A DNA stretch of 64,000 bases from Pleodorina starrii (GCA_030267565.1 BRXU01000027.1:419001-483000); one strand, 5' to 3'; positions 33,742-47,800 are shown, counted from the stretch's first letter. The notes: a model not told the origin generated them from the sequence alone. Translations and numbers: made by a program.

Positions 33742-36700
33742 ATGTTCGAAAGCTTTCTGAAGAAGAACTTCTGGCAGTCGCTCTTCACAGCGACTGCCGG
33801 GTCTTCTGGTCGCACAAAGTTCACGTTCGAGGAGCTCCGTGCCCTGTCCGATGTCCTCAACAAGAACCAAGTCGTCACGGAGTCCAATCGCGCTTTGGTG
33901 GTGGAGACAATCCGCTCAATTGCGGAGTTCATGATATGGGGCGACCAGAACGAGCCTCGCATCTTTGACTACTTCCTGGAGAACAACATCATGCATTATC
34001 TTCATCGTGTTTTACAGCAGCCGGCCAACCGCACCGGCGACGTGGCGAAGCAGGTGCTGCAGACGTTGAGTATAATCATACAGAACGTTCGCAGCGAGAC
34101 TGGTACATACTTCCTCTTCAGCAACAATCATATCAACAACATTGTTGAGATCAGATTCGACTTCGAGGATGAAGAGGTGCTGGGTTACTACATCTCCTTC
34201 TTGAAAACCATCAGCCTGAAGCTTAATGCGCGCACGGTGCAGTTCTTCTTTGACAGGCGCGAGAGCACATATACTTTCCCCCTTTACTCGGAGGCCGTCA
34301 AATTCGCGCACCACAAGGAGGGCATGGTTCGGGCTGGTGTCCGGACGCTTACCCTCAACGTGTACTCCGTGCCGGACGAGTACATCCAGGACTACGTGTG
34401 CCAGCCCACCGCCACGGCGTACTTCGCCGAAATGGCGGCCTATATTGCGGACCAAATAAAGGTATGGGCTGGCGCAGCGTTGCGAGTTGCGTGTGTGCCG
34501 GCGTTGGGGCTGTGGTTGTAGGGAGGGAGAGTCCACTCTCTTGGGTCAGCGCATGTGCACCGTACGCACGCCTACAGCATTCCGCCGGAGCGACACTAGC
34601 CCCCAGCCCAGCCAGATACCTGCACATCACCCACGTCGCCCGCAGATCCTGGACAAGCGGATGGTCGCAGCGGAGGGCTTCAGCGCACAGGTGCTGTCCT
34701 CGCTGGACTCCCAGCTGGCGGAGGTGGAGGACATGATGTCGTACGTGGCGGACATCCTGACCACGGGTGCGCTTGCGCGTTGGCGTGGGCCTTATACCGG
34801 AGGGCGACAGCGATGTGCTTCACTGGTTAAAGTTCACATGGGCATGCCGTAGCGTCGGGTGGTGCAATAACGGGCAAGGGACGGCATTGCCATGGTGGCG
34901 AGACCGGCCAGGGCACTGGGTGGCGGTGATCCTTCAGACAAAGGGCTCGGAAGAATGCATCAGAAGGTACACAACAACCAAAACGCGCTCGATTCGACTG
35001 CCCGATCCGCAGCTCACCCGAGGCTGGCACACCTGGTCGCCGAGCAGTTGTGGGTGTCGCTGGTGGGGCCGTACCTGCTGCGCCCGCTGCTGGAGTACGG
35101 CAGCAAATCGGTGGCGCAGAGCAACTCAGGTGAGAGGCTCCTGGGTGCCATTCCGCGGAAGGTTTAAGCGGGATTAACGCGCCCGTCCCGAGGCCTCCGC
35201 TCGGTTGGCTTGCTACGCTGGCATGATGCTGCTTCCGCGAGGGCCGTCTACTGCCCTGCGCGCTACTTCTGACGCTTCCAAATCCAACCCCAACGGGCCG
35301 CCCCTCGTTCTTGTGCGTGGTGTGCGGGCTCAGGCGCTCGCCGCACCAGCGCCAGCAGCGGCACCGTGCCAGGCTCGCCCGGTTCCGCGGGGGCCTCGCC
35401 GCCCATCGTGCGGACGGCCTGCAGCCTGTACTGCCTGGAGCGGCTGTTCGTGCTCATCACGTACGCGCCACTCCTGCACAACCTGGCGCTGGCGCTGCTC
35501 GACCCACGGGTCGGCCACCCGAGCTGCCGGTCGGCACTGGTCTCCGTGCTGCGCTCCGAGGACCACCGGGCGGTGCCGGCGGCGCTGCGCTGCCTGGTCG
35601 CTGTCGTCCACAACCGCCGCATCGCCCCGGAGGTGTTGGCGCTGCTGGGCATGGTGCCCCGGGCGCGGTCAGCCGACGCCCAGGTCGCCGTCACCGGCGC
35701 AGCCGGCGGGTCTGACTGCGGCGCCTGCCGCCTGGATGAGCAGCTGCCACCGCTGCCGCAGGGCTGCCCGGCGGCAGGCGCACCGCCGGACCCGCTGGCG
35801 GAGGAGCCGCAGCCCGTGGTGACCGCCGCGTCGTCAGGGGCCGCCGCTGCGGGCGGCGGCGGTGGCGGCGGTGGCGGCGGCAGCGCGTCGGTCTTTGCGT
35901 ACCACGTGCTGTGGACGGATTTGGAGCGGGCTTCGGAGTGGGTCCTCGCGCAGCGGGGCTACGGCGGTGACAACGGCAGGGAGGGCGACGCCGGTGGCGC
36001 CGCAGAGTCCTCGCAGGGAGAGGTTGCTGTGCCCTCGGAGCAGGCGGAGCCGGGGGCACTGGGGTCGCGGGCGGATTCGCAGAGCGAGGCGGCGGCTGGG
36101 GACCAGCAAACGCTGGCCGCAGCGAGTGAGCAGGACCTCATGGGGCATTACCTGGAAGGAGCGACCTTCGGCGGCGGCGACACAGCAGCGAGCTCGCGCG
36201 CAGCGTCGCTGGGGCTAGGCGGCGGCGGCGGCGCCGATTACGACGCGGCTGAGCCCACGACGCGGGCGTCCGACGTGGATTTGCTTGGCCTGGGCGACGA
36301 CGCGGGCGCCTCGGACGTGCGTTCGTCGCAGCCGGTATCACGGCAGCAGACGGGGCGGGAGGCGGACCTCCTGGGCTTCGAGAGCATGCTGGGCACGGGC
36401 CTGGCGGAGATGCTGCTGGCACCGGCGCCGGCGCCGACGGCCGTGCCCGACGGGGCGGCAGTCATCCGGGGGGTGCCTGTCGCCGCAGCGGGCGTCCCGG
36501 AACAGGCCCCTGCGGCTGGCAGCGCGCCCGCGCCGCCCGGAACAGCCGCCGCGGCGGATGCACTTGCGGGGCCGCTCGCCGATCTGCTGGACCTGGGGGC
36601 GGACGACTTGGTGGCGCTGTCGGCGGCGCCGTCGAGCTCTACCGTGCTGACGCCCGTCGCGTCGGTCGGCGCCGCGCTAGGCGCGGTGGCCTCATTGGGC

Positions 36701-39700
36701 ACTGCGGCGTCGGGGCACCTGCTGGACACCCTGCTGGAGCCGTCCTCCTCGGGGCCCGCCCAGCAGGAGCCGCGCCCCAGCAACGCGGCCCTGGCGGCAG
36801 CCGGGGCGGCAGACCAGCCTGAAACGGCTGGTTGGCGGGAAGCGGCGACGCATGCACCGGCGGCGGCAACGACCAGCGAAGCTTTAGGCGGTGTTGGTGT
36901 TGGGGCACTGCCAGAGGCGGGGAAGCTGGGTGCCGCGGCGGATGTCGCCGCGGCGGAGGGCCGCCTGGTTTCGGAGCCTGTGGATCCTCTTGGTGCCCTG
37001 AGCGACGATCCGGGCCCCGCGGCCTCATTGCTGCAGAGCTCCGGATCCAGCAGCGCCCTGGGCTCCGCCGCCGCCGGCGACAGCTTCGCCGCGGGCACGA
37101 CGCTGACCAGTGAGGCGCTAGCCGATGCCTCTGCCTCCGCCACGCCATCCTCAACCGCCCTGGTCGCCGGCGGCTCGGGGTCGGGGCGGCACGGGACGGC
37201 GGGTGCAGACACCGAGTCCTCTTCGCAGCCAGTAGCACCCATCGCAGCCAGCGAGAACGGGCCGGAGGCAGCGTCCGCGCCGCCGCCGCCGCCGCCAGCG
37301 GCGCCGCTGCCGCCGCCGGCGGCACCAGCGCCCTTGCTCGCCTTCAGCCCCGCCTGCTGCGTCTGTGCTTCTCACGCGCGTCCGGCAGCCATGTGCACGA
37401 GCACCGACCTCCTGGACGCGCTGTTCGCGCTGCTGTCTATGCAACTGCTGCCCGTGACGGGGCTGTGGCACGTGGCGCACCTGCTGCAGCAGCTCTACCC
37501 GCGCGCACAGGAGCAGCGCGAGCTGGACCAGCAGCTGGCGCAGCTGCTCGCCGCCGAAGCGGCGGTCGAGCCGGCGGTCGCCGACCTGCTGAATCTGGAC
37601 CTCGACGCCGGGGGCGCTGAGGTCGGCAGCAGCGCCGTAGGCGCTGCAGCCGCCGGCGCCGCCGCAGCGGCGGCTCCCCCGGCGCCGCAGCCCCCGTCAC
37701 CGCCGCACCCGCTGGACCCCTCCAGCACCGCCGGCTGGGCGTGTGAGCTGAGCGGCGCCCAGCGGGAGGCGCTGCGGGTGGCGGCGGTGTCGGCGGCGAG
37801 TGCGGTGCTGGATGAGGTGGGCGGCATGTGGTGCGACGCGCTGGTGGCGATGCTGGTGGCCGAGTGGCCGCTGGCGCACGATGCCATCACGGCGGGCCGG
37901 CCGGTGCTGCGCACGGCCGCGGAGCAGCTCATGGCGGGGCCGCACCTGTACCCGCACCAGACCGCGAGGGGTGGGTGCTGGGGGTGCTGCGCCGTCCGGG
38001 GCTGGGACAGGGCGGGGACGCGGGGGCGGGACGGGAAGGGAACGGGCGGACGGCTTGGGAGAGGCCGTTGCGCACATGGCCGGAGCGCGCCAGGCGCCAC
38101 GTTCCGCCTAGGGGGTGCCTGATTCCGCGTGGTGGAAGTTCCACCAGATCCCACCGCGTCCGCGCGTCTGGCCTCTCCGTGCCTGCAAAGGCGCAGGCAG
38201 GCGCGCCCGCACTGCTCGTACCACACCCACCTCTCAGGGCCGTCCCACCTGACCTTGAACCGCGTCTCATCTGACCTAAGCGTGCTACCGTATCGTCGCC
38301 TCCCTGCCGCACTCGGGTTCGGCCTCGGGCCCCGCTCTCCGCCCCACAGGTCTGTCCGGCGCCAGTCGCAACGACCAGGGCCTCAGTGGCTCCGCCGTTG
38401 CGGCGCTGCACTCGTACCATGCGGTCGCCCGCCTGGTGGCGCTGCTGCTGGTGCACGACCTGCTGTGCAGGGGCGCCACGGAGCGGACGCCGCCGGCCAC
38501 TGTGCCGCCGCCGCCGGGCGCGGACGCGGAAGGTCGCGAGTGGGACGTGGCGGAGGGGCAGGAGGTGGAGCTGCAGGTGGGTAGCCCAGGGGTGGAGGGC
38601 GCGGGAATGGACGGGGTGGGTACACAAGGCGCTGGGGTGCGGTGGAGGGTGCGCTTGTCAGATGAGTTGCAAAGCCGCAAAGGCCAAGTGGATTGCGGCC
38701 TGGCAGTGGCGGTGTGTGCCGGTAGTTCTGGGGGAGGCGAGGGGAGGGACTTCTCGGCCGCGCCTCGGGTCCGTGCTGCTGGTTCGCCATGCCAGTCGAG
38801 TCGCATCGAGTCAAAGCGGTGGCGTTCGCGCCGCGGGAGGCATAAAGACGGAAACTGCACGCCCGCCGGGTTCTGACTCCCCCTTCCTGCCTGTGTTTCC
38901 CTGCCCTATGCCCGTCCCCATCCTCCGCAGGCGGGTTCTGCGATACCCTGCATCGTGTCCTTCGCGCCCGGCCAGGAGCGACGGGTGTATTTCGCGGCAG
39001 CAGGGCCCGCGCTGCGCCGCGTGGCGGAGTACCTGCAGAATCCGCAGGTGAGCGCCGGCTGCCCGCAGCCTGCATCTCTTGGGCGGCGTGTGCCACGCAG
39101 CCGCCCTGCCTGGCCTGGCCTCGCGCGCCCTTCATGGCGCCTTGACTCCCCGATTAGAAGTCCCACCGGCGGTGCCTGCCGCATGGAGGTCACATGCACG
39201 TGCAGGTCGCCACCACTTCGCCCGCGCCGAGTCAGGTCCGCTGCTCGGGCCCCTTGCCACCAAACCTGCCGGCCCACCACCCCCAAACCCCGCTGTCCCG
39301 TCGCCCTAAGCCTCGGCGCCTACACTCGCCCCAAACCACAAATAAACCCCCGTGCGGCGGCCTCCGCGCGGCCTCCGTGCCTCCCTCCCTCCCGCCCGCC
39401 CAGGCGCTGCTGTCCGATCCCTCCGCCCAGTCGGCAGTGCTACACAGCTCCCCCGCGGTGGTACTGGCGGAGCCCGCCCCCACGCGACTCAACGCGGGGC
39501 ACGTGCTGTCGGTGTCCCCGCTGCTGGGCAGCGACCCCTCCGTCGACCGCAACGTGGCCAAGTGGCTGCACGTGCACGTGCGCCCCTCCGTGCGCGGCCT
39601 GCTGCGCCTGCTGCGCTCCGCCGCGGGCGGCCGCAAGGGCGGGCTGCTGGGCGCGCTGCGCCACCTGGTGGATGGCCACTGGGTGCTGGCCTTCCCCGAC

Positions 39701-39808
39701 TCGGAGCGCGCCGCCAACGCGCGGCAGCTGGTGGAGGAGTCGGTGCACCGGCTGCGGGCGCTGGTCTGCGAGCTGCTCAGCCCGGTGCTGAGCAGTCTCA
39801 TGGAGTAG
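33742..39808 (+). CDS. CLEC16A / TT9 (GFS9) family protein
   Basis: Seven exons (33742-34461, 34646-34766, 35013-35129, 35334-37970, 38350-38576, 38931-39047, 39404-39808) give 1,447 aa. Family knowledge: CLEC16A (animals; Ema in fly) and TT9/GFS9 (plants) are peripheral membrane proteins acting in endosomal/vacuolar trafficking and autophagy/mitophagy. Seen: residues 1-240 match the conserved FPL-containing start (FWQSLFTATAG, IAEFMIWGDQNEPRIFDYFLEN, QTLSIIIQNVRSETGTYFLFSNNHINNIV, YISFLKTISLKLN). The region coded by 35420-35660 continues the helical repeat (YCLERLFVLITYAPLLHNLALALL). Then comes about 570 residues of Ala/Gly/Pro/Glu-rich low complexity (35680-37390), then a conserved helical block (DLLDALFALLSMQLLPVTGLW) and the C-terminal half. 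The low-complexity part has no parallel in the animal protein that I know. All introns GT-AG with consistent phases. Confidence 0.88.
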
Positions 39809-41831
39809 GGCAAGGGGAGAAAGGCCAGAGCCGCGGCGATGGAAGCGGAGGCGACGAGCAGGATACCGGTAGAGGAGGTAGGCAGCGCCGTCGTGACGGC
39901 ACCTTGCCGCCAGGGCGAGGTGTGCTTGGTCGTCGAGAGCACAGCGACGTCGTGGGAGCGGTCAAAAAAGCATTACTAGTAGAGCGTGGCATAATTCCCA
40001 TGCAGGAGATAATTGATGATGGCTGGTAGCGGCCGTTCTGATGCACACTTGACCAGTCGGCACCACTTACCAGTCGGCACATCCAGAGGCAGCAGGACGG
40101 GATGGATGAGGCGCGAGTTTGGGTCGCTCTGCCAAGCCAGGCGGGGCTGTGGGCACCCGAGCACTGCCCAAGTACCGTGTGACACGACACCGCTGTCCAT
40201 GGGGGACCTGAACGGGCTACCCTCGAAGGGCCGCAGGTGGGGGCTACGACGTAAGCTGTGCACAGTTTGCAGGTATCCTGGTGTTGCTGCTGCAGGGTAG
40301 TGCTTTCCTAGTTGCTGCAGTACAGACGCTTGTCCAGAGGCTCGCGGGGCACGTGAGTGAGCTGCCTGTTATATACAGGCCGTGGGCTTGCAGAAGGCGT
40401 TGTGGGGCCGTGGCAGGCAAGGGGGAGGGGGCCGATGCACGGATGGCGCCGTCGTGCCCGCGGCCTGGCCACGAACATCGGGCTGTTGGAACGGCCCTCA
40501 AATCGTGGGGAGGACGTTTTTAACTAAGTATACTGGCAGGTCGTCCTGGAGTGCGGTACAGTACAGTACGGTAGGTCTGCAGCGGCGGCCTGACCTCCCA
40601 ACTCTACAACGAGAACCCTACCGTCCTTACGGTAACCTGGGACCACCCTGCCGGTTCGCACAAGCGGTGTACCCGCCAGCCGTCGCCGCAACCCATCAGG
40701 ACAGTCGTAACAAAAGACAACCCGCGACCATAGCCGATAACAGCTCACAAAGAGGGAATGACGTCTCCAGGGGAGGCGCATCTGTGCTCAGGCGCCACTC
40801 GGGGCTTCATGGCTCCGTCCCCCGCCCCACCAAAACACCAGACCTCCCTTACCGCGCTGCAAAAGTTCTGTTCCAGCTCACGTCCTCACTCCAGTAGTGC
40901 CAATATTCAGTCGCCCCCCGGCCTTCTTCTGTTACTTTTACCGTTCACGGGCTCCGGCCTAGACGGTACGTGGATAACCCCCCGGCGTCAGTCGCAGCGT
41001 CATTGGCGTCATTGGACACAGGACGACAGGAGCCATGCAGACCACGAACTCCCGGGGGCGCGGGTTGGATGGGGGTGCTCCCCTGATTTACGGTACACAG
41101 TAAACCAGACAGACGTCCCCCAGTGTTAGCTGGCCACGAGGCAGCCGCCCAGCGGCCCAGCCCACTATTAACGGATGTCGCACCGCCGGCCGCTGCTGTC
41201 GCGCTTTTGCCAGGAGCAAGAAGAGCGCTTGCCGCCCATCCCATCGCGTGCCCATCGGAGCGCATCTAGTCGAGGACCCGGGTCGCATCCCGGGTGGCCA
41301 ACGTCCCGCGCCACGGCTTGCGATGCACCGTGCGAGGTACTACAAGTACGATAAATCCAATTGTGTCCGTAATAACATTCTCGACTATTATACTGCAAGT
41401 ATATTGCAGCCCGTATTGGCGCGAGCACATGCGCGTTCGCGGCTCTACAGCGAGTTTGGGCGCAAGGTATGCGAGCGCAAGCCGCCTTGCGGGGCCTCCT
41501 TGAACGCTTTGCGGGGCATCTCGCCGCCGGTATGATCACGGGCTGGACTAACGGTATCGGCCCCGGTGTAGCCAGCCGGTGGCCCGTCAGGCCCTCGCCG
41601 CACCGGGTGACTGCAACCCCGGCAACGGCACCCGCACGGCCTCCTGCCCTACACACTGCCCTGTTATTCGTACCGTACCGTATCCGGAGCTACACTGGCC
41701 TCGCCTCACCTCGCCTAATTAGGCATCTCCGTCTGGAGAACAATCGCACTGGCATCACCCGTGCATGTAAAACTAATTAACTAACGAGCTACCTGGGACC
41801 TTCACGTGCGTAACCACCTGGTCAGGGGGCC
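39809..41831. other. Intergenic region between convergent CLEC16A-like and orphan genes
   Basis: About 2 kb holding both 3' UTRs. No TGTAA lies close to either stop (the nearest plus-strand one is at 41766-41770, almost 2 kb from the CLEC16A-like stop). Scattered TACGGTA/TACCGTA words occur (about 40567 and 41671-41682). The part from 41340 to 41410 is AT-rich. No supportable gene. Confidence 0.45.
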
Positions 41832-44800
41832 CTACCGCGCCGAGCCGAGCCCGGCGGCCTTGCCCGCCTCCCTCCCGGCCGCCGCCTGAGACTTGACCGC
41901 CCGCCAATTCAGCGACAGCGCGTGAGCCAGCGTCTGGTTGGGCGCAATGACGCTGTGTACCACTTCCAGCGTCGTCTCGAGCAGGTTGCGGCCGACACCG
42001 CCGCCGCCGCCGCCACGGCGGACGGGGACATTGGCCGAGCCGCCACCAGAGCCGAGCCCCGAACTCCCGCCCGCGCTGGCGGCGGCGGCGCCGGCCCCAG
42101 GAGCACCTGAGTCCAGGAGCTGCTGCAGCACCTGCGCCGCCCTGCTCGGACCACCGCCGCCGCCGCCGCTGACGTCGCCGCCGCCGCCGCCGCGGACAGC
42201 GCTGACGGCACCGCCGGCGCTGCCGACGCTGCGCTGACGGCGATCAAAGACGGTTGCGTAGCCGCGCAACGGCGAGTCGGACCGCCTGTGCATGCCGCTG
42301 CCGCCACCGCCACCGCCGCCGCCTCCGACGCACATGCCGCCGTCGGCGCCGCTGCCGCAGCCGTACGGCCTCGACGGGCTCCAGGTCCGGCCCCTGCCGC
42401 CCCTGCCAGCGCTTACTGCTCGCCTGCCTCCTCCTCCGCGTCCGCGGCTCCTGCTGCGCGGCCTCGCCGCCAGCTTGTCCGCCAGCAGCTGCTCCAGCCG
42501 CTCCCAGAGCCGCACCCGCTCCAACGCATCCAGCTGCGGCAGCGACCGCGCCAGTGCGCACAGACCGCGAAGCTCCTCCACCTCCTCCCGACTGCCCGAC
42601 GGAGGCGTCTGGTGCCCCTGCACCAGCTCCCCAGCAAGGACAACGGCCCGCTGCCGGACGCCGGTTGCCGCCGTCGCCGGCGCAGTCGCCGCCGCCGCCG
42701 GCGCGGCGTCGATGCCGTAGGCGGCGGCATCGATGCCGTGCGTTGCTGCGGGAGTCGAGCGGACGGCGGTGGTGCAGGCCGGTTGGCGCTGGTGCGCCTG
42801 CGGCGGCGACAGCAGCGCGGGCCCGGGCCCTGGCGCAGTGGCAGCGTCATCGCCCCCTGCGGGGTGCGGGCCGGCGGTGTAGGTCTGGTGCGTGCACGGG
42901 GGGTATGGCGACAGCAACGAGCCGCCCGGCGCCGCCGCCGACGACGACGAAGGCGGCCATCGCGCGGAGGCCAGTCCGGTAGCTGGGCCCAGGCTGGCGG
43001 CAGGGGCAGGAGCCGCCGCCCCGGAGCTCGAGACGGCGCGAGCCCTGGCGCTAAAGTGCACGAAGGACGGCTCCTCTTGTTGTTGGTGGTGGTGGCCCGG
43101 CCACGGCCCGTCGCCGCCGCCAAAGCCAAAGCCCGCGCGGGCGCTGGCGGCGCCGGCGGCGGCTGTGGCGAGGCGCGGCGAGGGCGGGGCCAGCCTGGCG
43201 GAGGCGAGCGACACGTCCCAGGGCGGCCGTATGTTGTCGCCGCCGTGCTGCTGCAGGGTCCGCGGGTGGGATCCTGCGTCCCAGATGCCCCGGAGGTGGA
43301 GGTACTCCGCTTGGTGGTGGAGAGGGAGCTGATGCGCGCCCTGGAACGTCGTCGCCGCCGCCGCCACTGCCGCCGAGAGCGTGCCGGCCGCCGGCGACGG
43401 CGCCCACGCCGCCGGCGCGGCGGCGCCAAACGGCAGGCCCCTGCTGCTGCCGCCGCCGCCGCCGCGCTCCCGCGGGGCACGGCCTGGGGAGAGCAACCCC
43501 GGGCCGTACCGCCGGAACCGCGCGGAGGCGGGCTGGAGAGGCGCCAGGGCGGCCGGTGCCGCCAACGCCGACGCCGGCGGAGCCGCGGCACCGTAGCGCC
43601 CTAGCCTATCCGGGTGGCTGTGGCCGCCGCCCCAGCCGGTCCGCTGCACGTCACCGCCGCCGCCGCCGCCGTCGTACGTCCAGCGGGCGGAGGCGGGGTC
43701 AGAGGCGGCGTGGGTCGCCGCCGCGGCCGTGGTCACGACCGACCCATGGGTCCTTGTTGGGGCGCTGGGCGAGGGCGAGGGCGTGGCCATTTGTGCCAGG
43801 ATGTGGCACAGGGAGCTGCTGGGGTGGCACTCGGGGCGGCTGCTGTGGCTGGGGGCTTGCTGCCGAGCGCTGGGGTGTCCCGAGCCGATTCCGATACTGG
43901 TTCCGAAGCCGAAGGAGGGCGCCGCAACACCGGAGCGGGCGACGTAGCGGCGCTGTCGCCGCCTGGCGTTGTGCCGCGCCTGTGTGTGGAGGGGGAGGGG
44001 GCAGTGGGATGGGGCTTCGTGTCATGGAAAGAATGGAGTTTTCCGGGTGGAGACTGGATGCTATATGCAATACGCTATGCTTCGCTTCGCTCCCCTTCGC
44101 TTTGCCTGACCCCCCGACCCCGTGTGCCACTCGCCTGCGCCTCCGCCAGCTGCATTTGAAGCGTCTGGAGCGCCGCCTGCCTCGTCGCCCGGAACACCTC
44201 CTCAGCCGCCGCCGCTGACGCTGACGCCGCCGCCCTCGGCTCCGGCGCCCAGGCCCGCGCCCTGCTCTCCGCCGCAACGCCCATGGGGCCCGCACCCACC
44301 CCCATGCCCAGATCCAGATTTAGGTGCCCCAGGCGGCGACTCAGCTGCTGCTGCAGCTCGCACTCCTCAGAGGCGAAGCCAGCATCAGGCGCCGGCGCGA
44401 GCTGTGGTTCTGGGGGCCGTGCAGACGCGCTGCCAGCTTTCTCCGCCGCCGCCGCCACCGCCTCAGCGCCATCCGCCTCCTGCCTTCCCCAGCCCCGCAG
44501 CCGCTGCTCCATCTGCTCCAGCAGCGCCAGCGCCGCCGCCTCCGCCCGGCTGGCCGCGGCCTCCAGTCGCTCCGACGGATCTGCAGCTTCAGGCTGGCCG
44601 GGGCCGGGGCCGGCAGGCAACTGGCCTGGCGAAAGGTGCGCGGCGCTGGCCGGCCCGGGAGACTGCGGCGTCACGACGGCCTGGCCCGGGTGCGCGCCAG
44701 CGTGCGGTTGCTGCTGCTGCTGCGCCTGCGGAGTGTTGGGCCCGGGGACCTCGCGAAAGGCAATGTAGGGCTCGTCTTCGAATGCCGAGCGGCCGGCGCC

Positions 44801-47800
44801 GAGCGGCGGATGGCCGCCCTCGCGCTGATCTTCCGCCTCCGGGTAGCGGCGAAGGAGGGGCCGCCGCCGTCGGCCGGCCGCCGCCGCAGAGCCGCCGCCG
44901 CTGCTACCCGAAGGCGACGGCTCTGACGGCGGCTCCGGCGGCGGCGGCGACCGCAGCAGCAGCAGCGACGACTCCTGTCCTTGCTGTCGCTGCGGCTGAT
45001 GTTGCTGCTGCTGCTGCGGTGACGGCTGCCGCCCCTCCTGAGCCCGCGACTGCGGCTCCATGCACCCCCGATACGGCTGGTAGCCCACGCAGCCGGCGAC
45101 AGGTCCAACAATTAAAGCGCTGTCCCGCCCCGGACTGGCATGCGAGCTCTCCGCCTCAAGCTCAGGTCCAAGCAACGGGTGATCGGCCGGAAGCCCCAGC
45201 CCCAGCCCCAGCAGCTTCTGGAACAAGGCCGGACTGCCGCCTCCATCACCTCCGCCTCCGCCTGCGCCTGCGTCGCTCCCGTCCGGCGGCGGCTCCGGGT
45301 GCAACTCCGCGACTTGCCCAGCGGCGCACCCGCGCGAGGCGCCCGGATACCACTCGCTTCCGCCGCCGCTTCCGCCGCCGCCGCCAGCCGCCAGCCTGAC
45401 GTCCGCCGGTCGCGGCAGGGGGCTGCCGGCGGCGCCATCACCCCCGCCGTCAGCAACGCACAGCAGCTCACTCGTCAGGAGCTCCAACAACGAGGCGCGT
45501 CCGCTGACGGCGCCGCCGCCGCCGCCGCCAGCCTTAGCGCTGCTGCCGCCCCCGCCACGCCCGCAGCCGCCGCCGTCGCCGCTGTCCACGTTGTGCGGAG
45601 ATCGGACCTCTGTCCCTGTCACCAGCCCTGGCGCCGAGAGGCTCGCGGCGGCGGACCAAGGGTCGGCTGGCCCCTGGCCGCGGCCGTTAGGATACTGGGA
45701 GGCGGAGGGCGGCGTCGCACTCTGATGCCTCCCAGGGAGCGCTGGCTGAGAGCCGATACCCGACGGAAACAGCTGCTGCAGCAGCTGCAGGTGCGGCTGC
45801 TGCTGTAGCTGCTGCGGTAGTTGCAGGTGCGGCTGGAAGGAGTTCTGGTAGGGCTGCTGCCGCGGGTGGCAGCTCGGCGACGACGGCGACGACAGGGGCG
45901 AGGTATCCAGCACGGACACGCTGACAGACACGGTCTGCTGCTGCTGCTGCTGCTGCGGGGACGATCCGCCGCTCGACCGTTCCCGGACAATGACGGCGAT
46001 GGGGACCTGCGCACCGCTAGCGCTGCGCGGACTGCCCCCGCGCTCCCGCTCCTGCCCCGGCACCAGCGGCTGGGGCAGGGGCAGGGCCGCCGCCGGGGAT
46101 TCGGCGACTCCGCCGCGGGCGTACGACTCAAACAGCGACGCCAGGGACCGAGCGGCGCCCACGTGCTGTGCCGCCGGAGCAGCCACTGCCGCCGCCGCCG
46201 TGGCCACCCCCGGACTCGCTACGTGGCACACTGCGGCGGCTCCGGAACCCGGCCAGTGCCCGGCGGTTGTGGCAGCGGCCATGGACCGCTGGCCTCCTCT
46301 TCCCGATCCGCCTCCGCCTCCGCCTCCGGCGTCGCCGCCTCCGGAGCTTCTTTGAAGCTCCGCGAGGGCGAGAGCCACGGCACTGCTCGCGAAATGCGGC
46401 GTCGCCGCTACCGTGCTGCCAAACGCCCCTGCTGCAGACAACGGCGTCACCGGCCGCCCTGGCGCCGCCACCGCCGCAATCGGCGCGCCGGATGCCGCGC
46501 GGCCGACGCCGCCACTCGCCGCGCCGATAGCCGCTTGCTGTGCTGGAAGGTCCAGGTCCGTTGGGGCCGGGCTCATGCCAGCGATCAGGCGCGCAGCGGG
46601 GGTCGTCGGTGACAACAGCGACGCGACGGCGCTCGCAGCCTCGCCGCCAGTCCCTGCGGTTACGGCCGCTGCCGATGACGGCGGCAGGGACGGCAGGGGC
46701 GAGGTGGGGCCCTCTCCCGGGGCTTGCGCCCATCCGGCGTCCCGCCAGGCCGGCGACTCCGGAGGCGGGTGAGCTCCGCGCGACAGTGCCGTCTCGACAG
46801 CGCCCAAAGCCGTACCGGCGCTAGCCATCGATTCCAAAAGACGCTGCTGCTGCTGCTGCGGCGGCGGCGGCGGTGGTGACTGTGCTGTGGGGCCAGACAC
46901 ATCCCGCCTGACGGCCGCGGCGGCGGTGGGTGACAGGAGGGCCTGCAAGTTGGCAACTATAGATGGCGGGGCAGCCGCCGCCGCCGCCGCTGCCGTCGCT
47001 GATGCGGGCGGCCGCACGGCCGGAGACGGTGCCGCCGCCGACGCAAACGACGACGGCGCCGCCGGGCCAGGAGGTTGGTCCCCGGCGCCGCCGCCGCTGC
47101 CACTCGCTGCGGATGAGGCCGCGGAGCCCCTTCGCCCTCGCCCCGCGTGGAGGGGGCTGTTGGCGCGGCGCGGCGTCGTGTCGTCTGTGCCGGCGCCACT
47201 CGATGGCCCCACCTCGTCCTTGCCGATGTACCTGCGGGGCGTGCGTGCGTGGTGGGCAGCCGCCACGAGGAGGCCGCACAGGGCGCACGTCAGAGCGGGC
47301 TCGCTGCTTGCACAGAATGATAGCCCGCGTGCCAGCGAGCGGGGGAGGTGCGGCGGCGGGGTTACAGACCTTTTCGCACCTGCGCTCGATTTCAGCAAGC
47401 TCCGCTTCGAGGGCGGAGAACAGGTCCCCTGCCGATGCGCCGGGTGCGGCGGACGAGGCTTGCTTTGGCAGGGGGGTTGTGTGGGTCGGCCGGTCTGCGA
47501 GCGCGTTGCGGGCAGGCGTGCTGGGCGGGACCCTGAGGCCCTCCCGACCGGGACCGGGACTCATTGACGAGGCTGCAGTCGGTTGAATGGCAGTCGCCGC
47601 GACAGCCTGATGCCGCGTCGCCTCTGACTGCACGCGTGATGAAGGGCTGGCCAAGAGGTCAGCGATGCGGAAGGCGCTGGTGGCTACGCTTGGCGTCGCA
47701 CCCACATTTCGCGAGATGTCGGAGGAGCTGTTCGTCGCGGGCTGCTGCGACGCGCTCCTTCTTGGGTCTTGGGAAAGCGAACGAGGGAGCGGGGCATGGC

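Noticed and set aside
42254..43604. Long plus-strand open frames (up to 438 codons) opposite the orphan gene
   Set aside because: They are opposite-strand shadows caused by GC-rich third positions. The minus-strand frame carries the longer open run and the constrained-looking islands.
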